A stretch of DNA of 46,781 nt. It comes from Ettlia oleoabundans (lineage: Eukaryota; Chlorophyta; Chlorophyceae; Chlamydomonadales). The stretch lies in NCBI GenBank assembly GCA_019693395.1, contig JAAMXP010003248.1, forward strand, positions 1-46,781. Direction: 5' to 3'. Position 1 is the stretch's first letter; every line of letters starts with the position of its first letter. Both the position numbers and the translations under genes were made by a program. Positions 1 through 12,042 of the stretch are shown in pieces. The notes under the pieces are model-generated. The model saw only the letters and a program-made list of their open reading frames with translations. It was not told the DNA's origin and did no database searches.

Positions 1-703
1 CCCCACCCCCACCCCGGCCCCTTGCGTCCGTCACGGTGGTTGTGCGTTTTGCTTGCTTGGCTGGCATTTCCTCTTCAGTTCGTGCTCGCTGCTCCTCCCT
101 CTGTTTCTGCAGGCTTTGGATCGTGAGGAACTTTCGTATGACAATGAAAGCTTCTTTTTTGCAGGTGTGCACGCTACGCTACCATGCATGCGGCGATGGC
201 GCGGTTTGGCTGAGCCGGTTGCTTGCTCCATTTGTTGGGCTGTGTGCCTCCCGGAGCTGGGCATGGTTCCCACAACGGTTGTTGCTGCCTTTGCTCGCAG
301 GCTATGACCCCCCATTCCGCCTCACAGGTCGGCATAACGAGGTGTGGGTGGTGGCGGAGGAACAAACCAGCCTCCTGGCTCAGTAAACGGCCCAGCAGAC
401 ACCCCCTGTCAATGCCTTTGTTTCTCCTGTCCCGGGATGCGTAGTATTTTGTTCATCCGTCCGCTCATTTTTGCTCATGTTCTTTTGACAAACAATTCAA
501 AAGCATCGTGCTTCGCATATCAGTTCTTTTCACAGGCATGGTTTTGCCACTGCAAGGGTTACATAGAGCAGCAGGGCAGAGCGGAACGGGATTGGCCCGA
601 GGTCACGCAATGGCAGGGATCGATTCAAGGGGCAAGCAAAGCAAATGTGTCGTGGTTTCAGTGTAAAAGATCATATATACTAAGTTCCCGGTCGTTCCCC
701 CAA
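1..703. other. Flank downstream of the G8/ShKT gene; no firm gene
   Basis: This stretch follows the 3' end of the minus-strand G8 gene. It opens with a C-rich run. On the plus strand a segment near 110-178 sits between two AG-type acceptor-like sites and reads ALDREELSYDNESFFFAG, so it could be a terminal exon of a gene entering from the left. No family motif is visible and the downstream frame closes at about 307. The longer plus-strand reading frame at 344-913 runs antisense over the last coding exon of the neighbour and shows no domain. I do not call a gene here. Confidence 0.3.
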
Positions 704-2868
704 TCATATGTCAGCAGCCAGCTTGCGCCTGCCAGGGCCGTGCAAGGAGGCTGCCACCACAGCATCTGCCGTCTGGGCAGCAGGGGCAAAAGGCTTCTGG
801 ATGACACTCTCGCTGACAGGCGCCTCGTTGTCAATGGCCGACAGAGCATCCACTGCGGCGACATCCACGATAGAGTTCACACCAGCGATGCTGGCGGTGC
901 AGCGCCCGCATGACAGGTTGCAATAATTACCAAGCACGAGGTAGGTGGAGTTGCAGCCGCCATACGTCCGGTGCTCCTGCATGTTGTGCGTGGTGAAGAA
1001 ACGACAAGGGGGCAACCAGGTGAATGAAGACCTCTTGGCCGGCCAGCCATGAAAAGCCACATGTGATGCTCCTGCTGAAACTGGGACACCTGGCGGCAAG
1101 CAGGGTACTAGATGATATGGCTTCACTTTTGAACTGTTAAATGCCTGCTCCCTCTGGTGCGTCTCACCATACAGGTCACGCCATCAGGAGTGGGCACATC
1201 GTCGCACAGCGCATCCACACCCGCATTGCCGTCTTGCTGGCAGTCGCCGCAGCTGGCGCGGCAGTAGCCTCCACGCTGCACGTAGGGGCTACTGCACCGC
1301 CCACTCGCCACTGTCTGCAGCAGAGGGAACAAAGGGCCGACCGCCATCAAGACATCAGCACCAGTATCAGCAAATGACAAGCAGTGCTGGCTCTTCTCCT
1401 TCTGATCAACCCACGTTAACCTTCCTTTCCTGCCCGATAAGTGAATGTTACATACCTGGCTGCAGGGGATGGCGTCTGGAGTGACGATATCGTCACAGTC
1501 GCTGTTGGTGGCATTGGGGCTGCAATGCCCGCAGCTCACAGCACAGAAGCCGGTTGACTTGAGAGCATCACACATGCCCCATGCCTGCTGCTCCATGCAA
1601 GAGAAGCGGCCGGGCGGTGGAACATCTTCTGCAAACCAGCGTGGGGACAGGTGGCCAGGGAGGGCCAAAGCAGTCAAAGCAATGTTGCAAGTGATCATTA
1701 TCGCCATGCTGCATAAATGCCATACTCTCGGCAAACATCGTTGTGCCTGTCAGCCCACGTCCCAGGAATTTCCGTGATCCCCTTACCGCCTCACCGCATG
1801 CGGAAGGACCAGTGGTGGCCTGCGATGGCGCGGCCACGGAGTCAATCCCAGCTGCAGAGAGAGGGTGCATGGAGGTCGCCAAGTCACAAGCAGTTCAGAC
1901 AGTTGATTGGGCCACACAGGTAGCAGCTTGAACATGTCCTGTCAGACCCACGCGTTTGCCCACCTGTGCCGCCCGCCTGGCAGGTGCCACAGGTGGCCTT
2001 GCAAAAGCCGGCAGCACCCATCCACGACTCAGAGCACTGCAGTGCACCAAGTGAGCACTGGAGTCATACATGAAGGCAAACTGTTGAAGGAGAGTCGCAG
2101 GCAGCCGATCTGACCTTGCTGCAAGATTAACACCCTGTCGAACAGCACAGCCACAGCGTGGCCTTCTTACTTTGCCCCACGCCTTCTGCTGAGCACAGGT
2201 GAACGATCCTGCTGGAGTCACGTCGGTGCACCGCCCGGAAGGTGCGCAGTGGCCACAGGTAGCCTTGCAGAAGTTGCCTGATTTTATCCAGGCCTCATCG
2301 CACTACATGGAATGGGGGCAGCGTGAGCAGAAGACGGACCTGACGACGCAAAACGCATGTAGCTGACTGATGCAACTGCAAACAACTCAAGCAAATGCCT
2401 AGCGACCATACTACGCATACGCCCCCTCAGCTGTCCTCACAACCAGGCCAGCTTCCAACTGGACCCGCCATCCGCACTTGGGAGGGTTGCTGCCAGCCGA
2501 CACAGCACGCACCTTGCCCCAGTCTTTTTGCTGTCGGCAAGAGAACCCTCCATTGGGCACCACATCAGTACAGCCGGCAGAGGCCACGCCCTGCTGCGCC
2601 GCAGGCTGGCTGCACCGCCCGCATGTGGCAGCGCACCACCCTGACTTAGCCATCCAGGCAGCGCCACACTGAGACCACAGCTTCTTCTGTGCACAGGTGC
2701 TTCCATCAGTTGGCTGCACATCGATGCAGTTGCCAGTGGGGCTGATGGCAGCCCCGCCTGGTGGCATAAGAGTGCACCGACCGCACGTGGCAGAGCACCA
2801 CCCTGCCTGAGTCAGCCAGCTGGCGCCACACTGACCCCAAGCCTTTTTCTGGGCGCAGGTGCTGCCAT
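704..2868 (-). other. ShK-like cysteine-repeat tail of the G8 protein
   Basis: Part of the preceding gene. Each unit has the pattern C-x2-D-x(5-7)-C ... W/G-x-C ... C-x2-(T/S)-C-x2-C. The first three units (2868 to ~2520) are read continuously in one exon, and the others are on separate exons (~2300-2180, ~2050-1960, ~1650-1450, ~1310-1180, ~960-880). ShK domains are known as potassium-channel-blocking folds in animals, but in algae and plants they are usually appendages of enzymes or secreted proteins. Here they probably serve adhesion or protein binding; that role is inferred. Confidence 0.75.
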
Positions 2869-5800
2869 CTGCACAAAGCGAAGAGGCAAGTTTGGAATGC
2901 GAGGTATATTTTCACCTTGAGTATGTTGGGGAGGTGGGATCAAGTCAACATTTATGCACCGGAAGATGCGGCGTGGCTGTCGGGCGCTTCAATGTGTGCG
3001 ACGGATTTGGTAGGGCGTTCAGATCAAGGGGCGCGGCAGCCGCTTACGTGTCACAGCAAAAAAGCGGGCCGCAAAGCGAAAAAGTGCAAGAACGGAACAT
3101 TCAGCAGGTCTTCCACTCCTCTACGTGCAGTTCCCTTGCAAACAAACACAAAGATCACGCCAAATGCGTTACTCACCATTCGGCTGCTCGTCGAAACAGG
3201 AGCTAGAGGCAGGCGCGCTGGATGTGCCAGGTGATGATGGCGATGGTGAGGTGCGAATGGCAGTGCTGCCTGGTATAGCGTCAGGAATGTCGTCCCACTG
3301 CAACACGCATGCGATGGTCATAGTGGTCAAAAAGGGGGCTACCTGCCGGCGGATGAAGTGGAAGTTTGCAATGAACAATAAGTATTAGCCATTGCGCTCC
3401 TTGAAACCCTCTGCAATTGGAGGCAATCCAAAGCACAACCCTGAACAACCATTTTCTACATTCCCACCCGCTTCTTGAGCCCGCACGGCACCCACCTTTT
3501 CTGCCAGTGGGCAGAAGTACCCAGAGCAGGAGACTGATGTAGCCTGGATGGCATAGTGGAGGCTCCAGTAGCGAGAGCCACGCACGCACACACCCTCCCG
3601 GCAGAAGTCGATCCCCTGCTCATTGAGTGGCGGACAAGTGGCAGTGTGTTTGAGCAAGGCAGAAATAGAAACAACACAGCAGATTAAATGATCCCTGCAT
3701 GGCTGCAGTGAACCAAAGCAGCAGATGGTTGAGCAGGCCATTGCTGCCACAGATGTGCCCGTTATGCTGCATGCGGCACCCCACCTTTGTCTCACTGTTG
3801 CCTGGGTCTACCATTTTCACAAACAGGTGGCGGCCATCGAAGAAGTAGGACAAGCCATCCCCATTAATCACCTGCATTGCACCATCAAAGCAATGGGCTA
3901 CGCGGAAGTTTCCTCGGGAGGATCAAAGCACTGAGAGGTGGCAAACAAAGAGGACGTGGCATTTGGGGGCTGCTGAAGATGCTGCCAGCTCACCAAGACA
4001 TGCCACTCGGCATTCCATCCATCATGCTGTTATGCGGGCACCTCACCTGGCTGAGTGATGAGGCCTGGATCACACTCCTGCTCAGGCCACCGTACCACTT
4101 AAAGGTGCGGTTAATCTTGAACTGCATGGCAGGGACCCCGGAAAGCAGTGCTCATGCAGTCGCTGGCTGATGGTGCAGAAACTTGGGAAGACAGCCCTGC
4201 AAGCACTACTTCAAAGATGGGACAGGTCCGAGCGGCATGTAGCATGTCATCCGCAAACAAGCAATCCCAACCCAACCAGATCCTGTCGCTCCTTTTTTAG
4301 ATCCCTCACCTTGGTACCAGCAGGATACCGGGTGGCAAAGATGATGTGCTGCCCCTCTGGCACCTGGCTCATCCAGATCTCCTGGTACTTGGGTGCGCCA
4401 GCAGGGTAGTGGAAATACCAGCCGGTGTTACCTGCAGTGCAAAGAGCAGGAACCAGTGGCGGTCTGCTGGAAGACTTGCTGAATGGACGTAATGACTGCC
4501 CTGAAAAAGCTCGCATCGCAGCGAGTTGGTCATCAGCAGCCTAGACCAAGGGCCCAGTGCCTTCAAAACCCATGCTTGCTTACCACCACATTCACACCAC
4601 AATTCAAAGGGGAGGGCCAGCACCAGCCAGCCAGTAAGCTATGTAGCCAGGCAACCTACCACCACAGACACAGCACCCAGCCACCCACCTGTCACGCCGG
4701 TGATGCCCTCGTTCTTGGTGATGTCCATCTTGCGGGCCTGGGCACCGCGGTAGCCAAAGAGCGCCACATAGCCAATTTGGTTTGCGGGGATGGGTGGCAC
4801 AGCGAAGCCTGCCGCAGCAGGACATGGATGGCAGCACCAGCAGCAGTGTTTGCAAATTGAGCAGGCGGGTAATAGTGAGGGTTTTCCGGTCAAGCCCAAT
4901 AAAGTGTACGATGCAAACGCTGGATGTGTTGTGCTGCTTGGATGCCAAACTCTGGCAAGCCCTCAGGCGCTCACCAGTGTCCCATGCCTTGGTGAAGCCT
5001 GGTATGCGCAGCTCAACCCTGCCCACCTCCTGGTCCTGCCGCCACGGGCACACCCACGCATTCCACTCATTCTGCAAAGAGGGCAGCAGAGTAGCGGGAC
5101 GAAATGCACCTCGGTGTGTGCCAACCTGCTGCCCTGCTAAGCGCTGACTGGCGCATGTGGCACCATCCACTGTCTGAAGTAGACGACAAGCACCTCACTG
5201 CCATACACAGACAACCAGCGTTTGTCACCTCATAGGAGCAGTCGGGTGCCAGCTGCCACCAGGAGGGCCATGACCCCACAATGGTGGGCCCGGTGCGCTG
5301 TGTGGAGGAGCCATCATAGTCAAGCCAGTTGAACATGCGAGAAGAGCCTGCAGGAAGAAGACAGCTCGACTTTTTGGACAGACATGCAATGGCAACTGCC
5401 TTGATGTGCGTTTCAACCTCGTCGGCCAAATCTGGTCCCAGTCCGGGGCAGACTGGAGGGCCAGTCCCAGCCCAGTCCAGAGAGTGTCCAGGTTGGCATA
5501 TGCACCGCTCTCCATGCACCGCTGGGCCTCTGTGTGCTGCCTATCTTCCCCGGTCCGTCATGCACAACCTTCACCTGTCTGGCGCACATCCACACGAGCG
5601 ATAGCCTGGTGGTCAACGTTGACCAAGCTAATATTCTGGGTGCTGCTCATGCCCTGCAGGAATGTGGAGGGGTGGCGATCCACCATACTGATGCGCTCCC
5701 ATCATCTGCTGTGCCAACTGCTGGAAAGCACACATTTTCAAGCAGCTGCATCATTCCCGATCCCATGCATAGCCACATTGGTTGTTGCCCCACTCTCAAC

Positions 5801-8800
5801 GGTCCTCAACCAACCCAAGCAGCAAACGTGTATGCCATGCAGTGCGTCATGCCCAAATGCTCACCATGGGCTTGAACTCGTCGCTGTGAGTCATGCTCTG
5901 CGCACATTGTAAGTATGCAAGACTCAGACAGACAGTCATCTCAGGATTGCCAAGCCGTGCCGAGGCTGTGTGCTCGCATACCGCTTATGATGCTCGTGCT
6001 TCCCCAACCCAGCATATGCCGGTCTGCACGGCGACTCACATAGAACACTGACATGCGGTAGTGGCCCAACTGCGGCTGCCACTTGTAGTTGACGAAGGTG
6101 GTGTCCTTGATGATGGTCATGGTGCGCGTGTCGTACCACTGCGGTGCACGGTGGGCGGGATGGGACAAGGAAGGAGCCAATGGTTGATAAGCCAGCTGCC
6201 TAGAGCAGCAACCGTGGAGGGATGGTGTTGCTGCCGCAGCCAGATGCGTAGTTGGCAGATCACTGGAATGAACTCACAACGGCCACCGGCAAAGCTCTCT
6301 GCATTATTGGTTGACAGAGAAGCCGGAGCGGGGCTGCAACCAGCATTCCCCACCTGGAAACCGGCGATGGGAGGCAGGTCATCAAGGCGCCCTGGGAAGG
6401 CGGAGCGCTGGTTAGCGGACTGCACGTTGATGTAGCCGTTCTTGAGCAGGCCCTGGCCAAACAGAGTTGCGCCGCGTACTGCAGGAACGTGGTGGGGCAG
6501 CAAGGGTTTGCAGGCGCTGTCAAGGGTAAAGATCGGTCGTTGCCTAAAGTGGGGTTGTTGCGCACCATGGCTTCACACAACGATTTATTATCAACAAGGA
6601 ATGCCTTCCAGCAACAGTTTTCTGCAAGGCCTGCAATGAAGGCAGCTTCGCCCAGCTCATAAACTTCCAGCTGCCGCCAACGGTCTCACTTATGTCGTAC
6701 GCCTGGTAGTTGGTGACCTCGAAGCGCTGGCCCCAGCTCATGTGGCCCACCTGCAGAACAAGGTCGCAGAACGGTGTGAGCAGTGCTCCAGCTGTATTGG
6801 ACTAGCATGGGTGCAGTTTGCACAGCAGTTCATATCCCTCTCAGCACGACAGAGCTAAACAGCCAAGCCAAGGTAGCCTGCCTGCTGCTTGACAGTGGCG
6901 TGCCGAAGGGGAACTCACCATGCAGAGGAAGACCTTCGTGTTTGTCAGTTGGAAGAAAGACGGCGACTTGCCAGAAACGTCCCTGCAGCAGGGAATGCTC
7001 AGCGGCATTGGTCAATGCCACAGATTCCGTCTGCATGCAACAGTATCAGGTTGGTAAGCCAGCACAGCCCCAGCATAAGCCGACTGCCACACACATGGGG
7101 GTGGACTCGTGACGGCCGCCATTGTAGAAAAGCTTGTTGCCCTGCTTGGGGTCTTCATAGAGCAGGCCCCCGAAGTAGAGGCATCCAGCCTGGAACCTGC
7201 AATGGTACAAGCCAGGCATTGGGAACGGGGCAGGCCGTGGCAAACAACATTCAAAGTGACGCCATCGTCCTAAAGCAGCTGCGAGATATTAACCCAGCCA
7301 GCCTCCTTTGCTGTTGCTGGCCGGACACCCTGCCAGGCAGCCTTCAGCCCTCATAACCCCTGCCTGCAGCCAGCAAAGCAGAACAAGCCACCACATGCCC
7401 ACCACATGTAGCCACTGCTGTGTGCTGAGTTGCTGTCGAAGCGCAGCATGGGGCGGTTTTTGGGGACGACATTGGCACTACGTGAGCCGCCAGTGGGCTT
7501 GGGCAGCACAGGGTAGAGGAAACCAGAGTATCCCCCAGATGCTGCGTTGTTAGTGAGGCGGTTGTTGGCATTTGTGATATAGAAGCCCGAGGCAGCGGCA
7601 TCTGAGGGCTGTGGCATCGAGGGGGTTGCCGCAAAGGTCTGCCCTGACTGGCTGATACCTGCGGCTGGCTGCAGGCACAGAAGGACAACCAGTACAGCGG
7701 GAGTCTTAGACAAATTTGGCATGGGGTCGTCGTTCCAACCAATAAAACACCAGAAGGCACAGCTGGCTAATGCTGCTGACCTTGCCGATGACGTGGACAA
7801 AGGCTGCCATGTTGCGGTCAATGGTGTTGTACTCCTCCACACCATCCTGAACCATGGAAGGCACACACAGCATGGGCTCAGTGCATTTGTTTGTTATGCC
7901 AGGAGGAAGTTTAACGTTTTTCATACAAAGAAGCCCGGCTGTTAGGCGCTTGGCACCTCTATGGGCATGGGCCAACCAGCTGTACACGAAGTGGGATGCA
8001 AGCTGCCTCAGGATATCAACATCACCACGAACGTCAGTCTTCACCCATGTACACACTCCACCATCCACCGCTCACCTCTAGGTAGAAGCAGTGCCCTGTG
8101 ATGTCAAACGCCACGTTGTTTTGGAGGAACAGGTTGTTGGTAGCGTGGATGGTGAAGCAGCGATAGAAGGACCTACAGCAGCCAGCAGTTGATAGTGAAT
8201 AACAGAAGATGCTCTGCTGTCGCAGTGCAGATATGGGATGGGAAAGGGAAATTACGCCCTTCGGCGTGGACTGAGGAAGCACTATCACCTAGACCGCAAC
8301 TGCTGAGGCGGTGCAGGCTCCGCCATACTACGTCTTTGGTTTCAGCGTTCAGGATTCACCCCTTGGGGCCCCTTGGAAGCGGCGGTGTCGTAGGCTACCG
8401 TTCGGCGGTTTTCCCTCCCTAGTTCCAGCCAAGGTTGATGCCTCGACTGGCGTACTAGGTACCACTTTCCGCCTATCCCCTCTTTCCAGATTCCAATGAA
8501 ACCCGTACCGAGGGGAATCGAACCCCCACCTCTGGCTAGTAGGAACAAAGGTCTTTCGAATGGCTTCCTACCGGTGGTGGCCCGGAGGGGGGGGTGCAGA
8601 TATGGGATGGATGATCTGCCTGCTCTTGCAGGCCTCTGTAGCACTGGAGGTGTGGCAAGCCACTGGACCAACAAGGAGCTGGGTGCCGTCTGTTGGCGCC
8701 CCTGGGCTGACTCACCTATACACAGAGTTGTCCGTGGCCATCTGCCCAGTGGCATCTCCCACAAAGTGCCAATGGAAGGGGTAGGCGCCCATCACATTTG

Positions 8801-11800
8801 TCTGCGGCGGTGGGTGGCGTTGGAACAAATTTACATGAAAAAAGGGTGGAAGTGCTCAAGCAGGCGGGTGCTGGCTGGAAGAATGAAACCAACAGGGGGA
8901 AGTAGATGGGCAAAGATACACGGTATGCTTCCAGGGCACGAGTGACAGCAGTGATCTGGAAATTAGCTGAATGCAGCAGCCGCTCAGAGATCGACCATGC
9001 AGCAAGGGGTTGGCGTGTAGCCAAGCCCAGCAAAGCCTTGTCCAACCACCCACCTGCCCCATCCGGTAGGACTGTACTCCGCTAACGCGCGCAAGCCCCT
9101 CTACCCTCAAATGTGGCCCGCGCTTTGTGCGCTCCGCAGAGGCGTCGCCCTGGGCGCACCGTGATTGAGCATGTTGTTAGGGTAGCAGGTGGCAGCAAGA
9201 CGAGGCTTTCAGGGTTCAGTTGGATACATTGCTGTTTCAAGGACACAATGTATTGTCTGTCTGCCTGCATGCCTGCCCAGCACATCTCAGGCATACCCAC
9301 CTGGATGAGGATGTAACGGGACAGCAGGCCAACTTCTGCCTGGTATTCCGGGCCCCTGCAAGAGAACAGATCGGGGATGGATAACAAGCACACTGCCAAT
9401 AAACCCAGTGCATGGCATGGCATGGTAGCGACAGAGTGGGGCACGTGACCAAGGAGTGGCGACTGGACATGTGCATGCCCTTTATCCATGGGGCAAACCT
9501 ACTCCATGCACGCTGCCGAGCAGCCCAGCGCAAGCGACGCAGACACCCGTGGATACCTCACCCGTAGTGCTGGTACTGCAGAGGCTGGGTAAGGTGTACG
9601 GTGAGGCCATCGGGTGACACGCTGCTCACTGTCACCACCTCGTTTTGATTCTCCTGCAGCACCCACAAGCACAGCACTAGGAACATGCCAGAAAGGACAA
9701 AAGCCAGCTGAGATCAATCAAGGAAGCAGCCAGTTTTGCGTTGGTCTGCCCTTGTGGCTCGGACATATCTGGTGGATCCCGGCTATGCATCCGGACCTGG
9801 CGTGTGTGATTGGAATACATTCTGCTCTGACCTGACCTGCGCAACCCAGCCCAGCTGAGCCAGTGCATCACAGCACACATGCGCCTGCCTTGCTGCTGCC
9901 ATGGCCCCACCCACCTTCTCGTCCTTCCAGATGGTTGTGGTTATCACCACCTGCTGCCCGGCTTCCCAGCTCCTCACAGGATCTTGCAGCGTCAGCGTTG
10001 TTGAGCCGGCGACAGCCGTCTGCACGAAGTCTATGTGCAGGAGCTGTCAAGCGCGGCTGACTGTGAGGCGCCGAGTGCAAACAAGCAGTGTGAGCAGACG
10101 CACATTACCGCTTTGCAGCAAATTAATGACGAGGGAAGCGCACCCATAGCAGTACCTGTGCCAGGCGTGTCCAGGTGGGCGCAAACAACTTGCCGTGCAG
10201 GTCTAGCTGGCCACCCTTGTGCACCATCAGGGCCTACAGCATGCATGTGCATGCACTTTTGAAGCAAAGCCTCATGTATGAACGGAAAGTGAGTGCCTCA
10301 TTCCCAGCTATGCCCAGATCCCGCTGCGATTGATTTTTTGCTGCTGGCAAACACGCAGTTTGGAAAGGAACCATGGGACCGCTGCCTCCTTGTGCCTGGC
10401 AGGACGAACAGCAGGCTAGGGGAGGGGTGTCCCTTGGCTGCTGGCAGGTCAAGGGAGGGGTGTCCCTTGGCTGCCGGCTATACCCGCAGGCACGGTTATG
10501 AGTCGGCCGGTACGGCTCCCCTGCCCAGGTCCAGTAGTGCCTAAGTAGCGGGGTTATGTAACACACACACGCCTGGATGGGATTGTATACCCGCACCATG
10601 TTGAAGGGGTCGATGCTGGGTACCGCATGAAAGGTGAAGGTGAGGCGGGAGGTGAGGCGGCAGTCCGGACTGCCGGCTCGCAGCGCACCCTTGACCACGA
10701 TGGAGCCTACGTCCAGAGCCATGTCCTCATCAGCAAGAATGAGCTGCAATGGGTCAAGTGTAAACTTTACGCGTCGGTTGCATTGAGTCACAGCATGGAC
10801 GCTTGAGGGCAAGGGATAGGTCAAACCAGAAGGGAACAAAGTGTTGAGAAATACAACACTGCAAGGGGGGGCGTTGCGAATAGGGTGGCAGGAGGGGTTG
10901 CTAGCTTGGCGATGCCTGAGTGATTACTGGGTGCTAAGCGCTGCAAGCGAGAGCGTGCAGCACCCACCTCTGCGCTTGAGGGAATTACAATCTGGCGGTA
11001 GGTGACACCTCGTTGCAGCATGCAGGCACTCAGCAGCACCTTGCTGTTGGCCGGCAGAGTGATGATGCTGGAGGGCTACAGCAGTGGAAAGGGTCCCGGG
11101 AATGTGCAGCCAACTAATCAGTGGGTCAGGTCACAACCGCACAGGCGAGGGTGCGAGTTTGACTAGTGAGCTCTATGCCTCTAGCCTGAATGGAAATACT
11201 GGAGAGCAACACCGTATGCATTGGCTCACTGATGGCAGCCTGCCTCCCCAAGTAGCAGGGTCGTTCCAGTTCTTCAGGCCAGTCTGCCAAAACGGGCAGC
11301 CGCTGCGCTTCTCCTGCAAGCAGTAGAGGTAAGAGCGGGCAGTGGGGCTGCAGCTTCAGGCGGGCGGCAACGATATGGTCAAGATGGCAGGGGCGGTCAG
11401 CACCCAACAATTCCGCACGTCTGGCCAAATGGGAACATACCATATCATTTAACTATGCAAATTGCAGAGCTATATCATGCTTGCAGGTGAAGTCATAGGG
11501 TTTTACGGCAACTTACGCTGCCAGTGGCGCGCGACTTGGCGGGGCAGGCAGTTGGCGGGAAGGCAGGAGACGGATAGGAGGCGCTGTCGATGCCCATGGA
11601 CTCCACGTTGGCCTCGCTCGCCATGCACTCCTCCTCTGTGGCATAGATGCCATAGCCTGCAGTAGAGCAGGGGCAGATACCATTTGGAAGACGCGCTCAG
11701 CAGCGGGGGAGCCTCTGCCATGCATCAACAAGCGGCTATCAGGCGGCGGCTACCGCGGCTTTGGAAGCGGTCCCTTGGTTGCAGGCCCCGCCCCCCGTCA

Positions 11801-12042
11801 CCTCGGTCACAGATGAAACAATTGGTGGTTTCAGCGATGGTGCTGCTGGGACAGTTGTTGAGGACGCAGTCGCACTGGCGGGGAAAGGTGGAGGTTGCGA
11901 CGTAGCAGAAGGCGCCGGGCTCCTCGCCCCCGCGGCACTGCGTCTCAGAATCGGCCGAGTCGATGACCAGGTCGCCCCGCGCCAACTGCGCGAGACACAG
12001 CGTCGCGATGGCCACGAACCACACTTGCCATGGCTCACGCAT
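704..12042 (-). CDS. Secreted G8 / beta-helix (fibrocystin-L-like) protein with C-terminal ShK-like repeats
   Basis: Many exons on the minus strand. The start at 12042 opens a signal peptide (MREPWQVWFVAIATLCLAQ, then LARG) followed by a Cys-rich segment. Exons near 11320-10570 carry a G8 domain: NWNDPATWGGRLPS, then SIITLPANSKVLL, then LILADEDMALDVGSIVVKG. Later exons match the fibrocystin-L/CEMIP order: LDLHGKLFAPTWTRL (~10200), EVGLLSRYILIQ (~9330), AYPFHWHFVGD (~8770), NNVAFDITGHCFYLE joined to DGVEEYNTIDRN (~8110, ~7840), and beta-helix exons down to ~3200 (MFNWLDYDGSSTQRTGPTI at ~5300, ITKNEGITGVTG at ~4700). From ~2870 to 704 there are about eight six-Cys ShK-like units (for example GWCAATCGRC, GFCKATCGHC, GYCRASCGDC). 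The stop is at 704-706 after GRRKLAADI. No membrane helix was seen at the C terminus, so secretion or a cell-wall location is inferred. Family assignment is firm; exact exon borders and length (well over 1500 aa) are not. Confidence 0.85.
2861..3176. repeat. Intron-borne repeat, copy A (within the G8 gene)
   Basis: The intron at 2869-3176 (minus strand, donor GTGAGT at 3176, acceptor TGTGCAG ending at 2869) resembles 12326-12492. Shared blocks include GCTGCCATCTGCAC, a GAAGAGGCA block, CACCTTGA followed by ATGTTGGGG, and (A)CTCC/CCTGC(G/A)AACAAACACA. Copy A has an extra ~150 bp in the middle. The match covers both intron ends and a few bases of flanking exon. Confidence 0.6.
8180..8700. other. 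Organelle-like insert in an intron of the G8 gene
   Basis: This lies in the intron between the exon ending at about 8715 and the one starting at about 8170. Its composition differs from the neighbouring introns. On the minus strand a T-arm-like segment GGGGGTTCGATTCCCCT (near 8515-8540) is preceded by a hairpin with arms GTAGGAA and TTCCTAC. One minus-strand frame stays open through most of the segment. This looks like a fragment of mitochondrial or plastid DNA (NUMT/NUPT) carrying the 3' part of a tRNA. I could not fold a complete cloverleaf because the matching 5' acceptor strand is missing. Confidence 0.4.
10419..10478. repeat. 33-bp tandem duplication in an intron
   Basis: Two near-identical copies (10419-10445 and 10452-10478, offset 33 bp) share GGGAGGGGTGTCCCTTGGCTGC. 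They differ at one base (CTGGC versus CCGGC) near the end. They lie in an intron of the G8 gene. Confidence 0.8.

Noticed and set aside
344..913. Plus-strand frame of 189 residues
   Set aside because: It overlaps the last exon of the G8 gene on the opposite strand and shows no motif.
8490..8590. Complete tRNA gene
   Set aside because: A T-arm-like segment is present, but no matching 5' acceptor strand or convincing anticodon arm was found.
8342..8764. Minus-strand frame of 140 residues in the G8-gene intron
   Set aside because: It runs through the organelle-like insert and into a real exon in a different frame; not treated as a gene.
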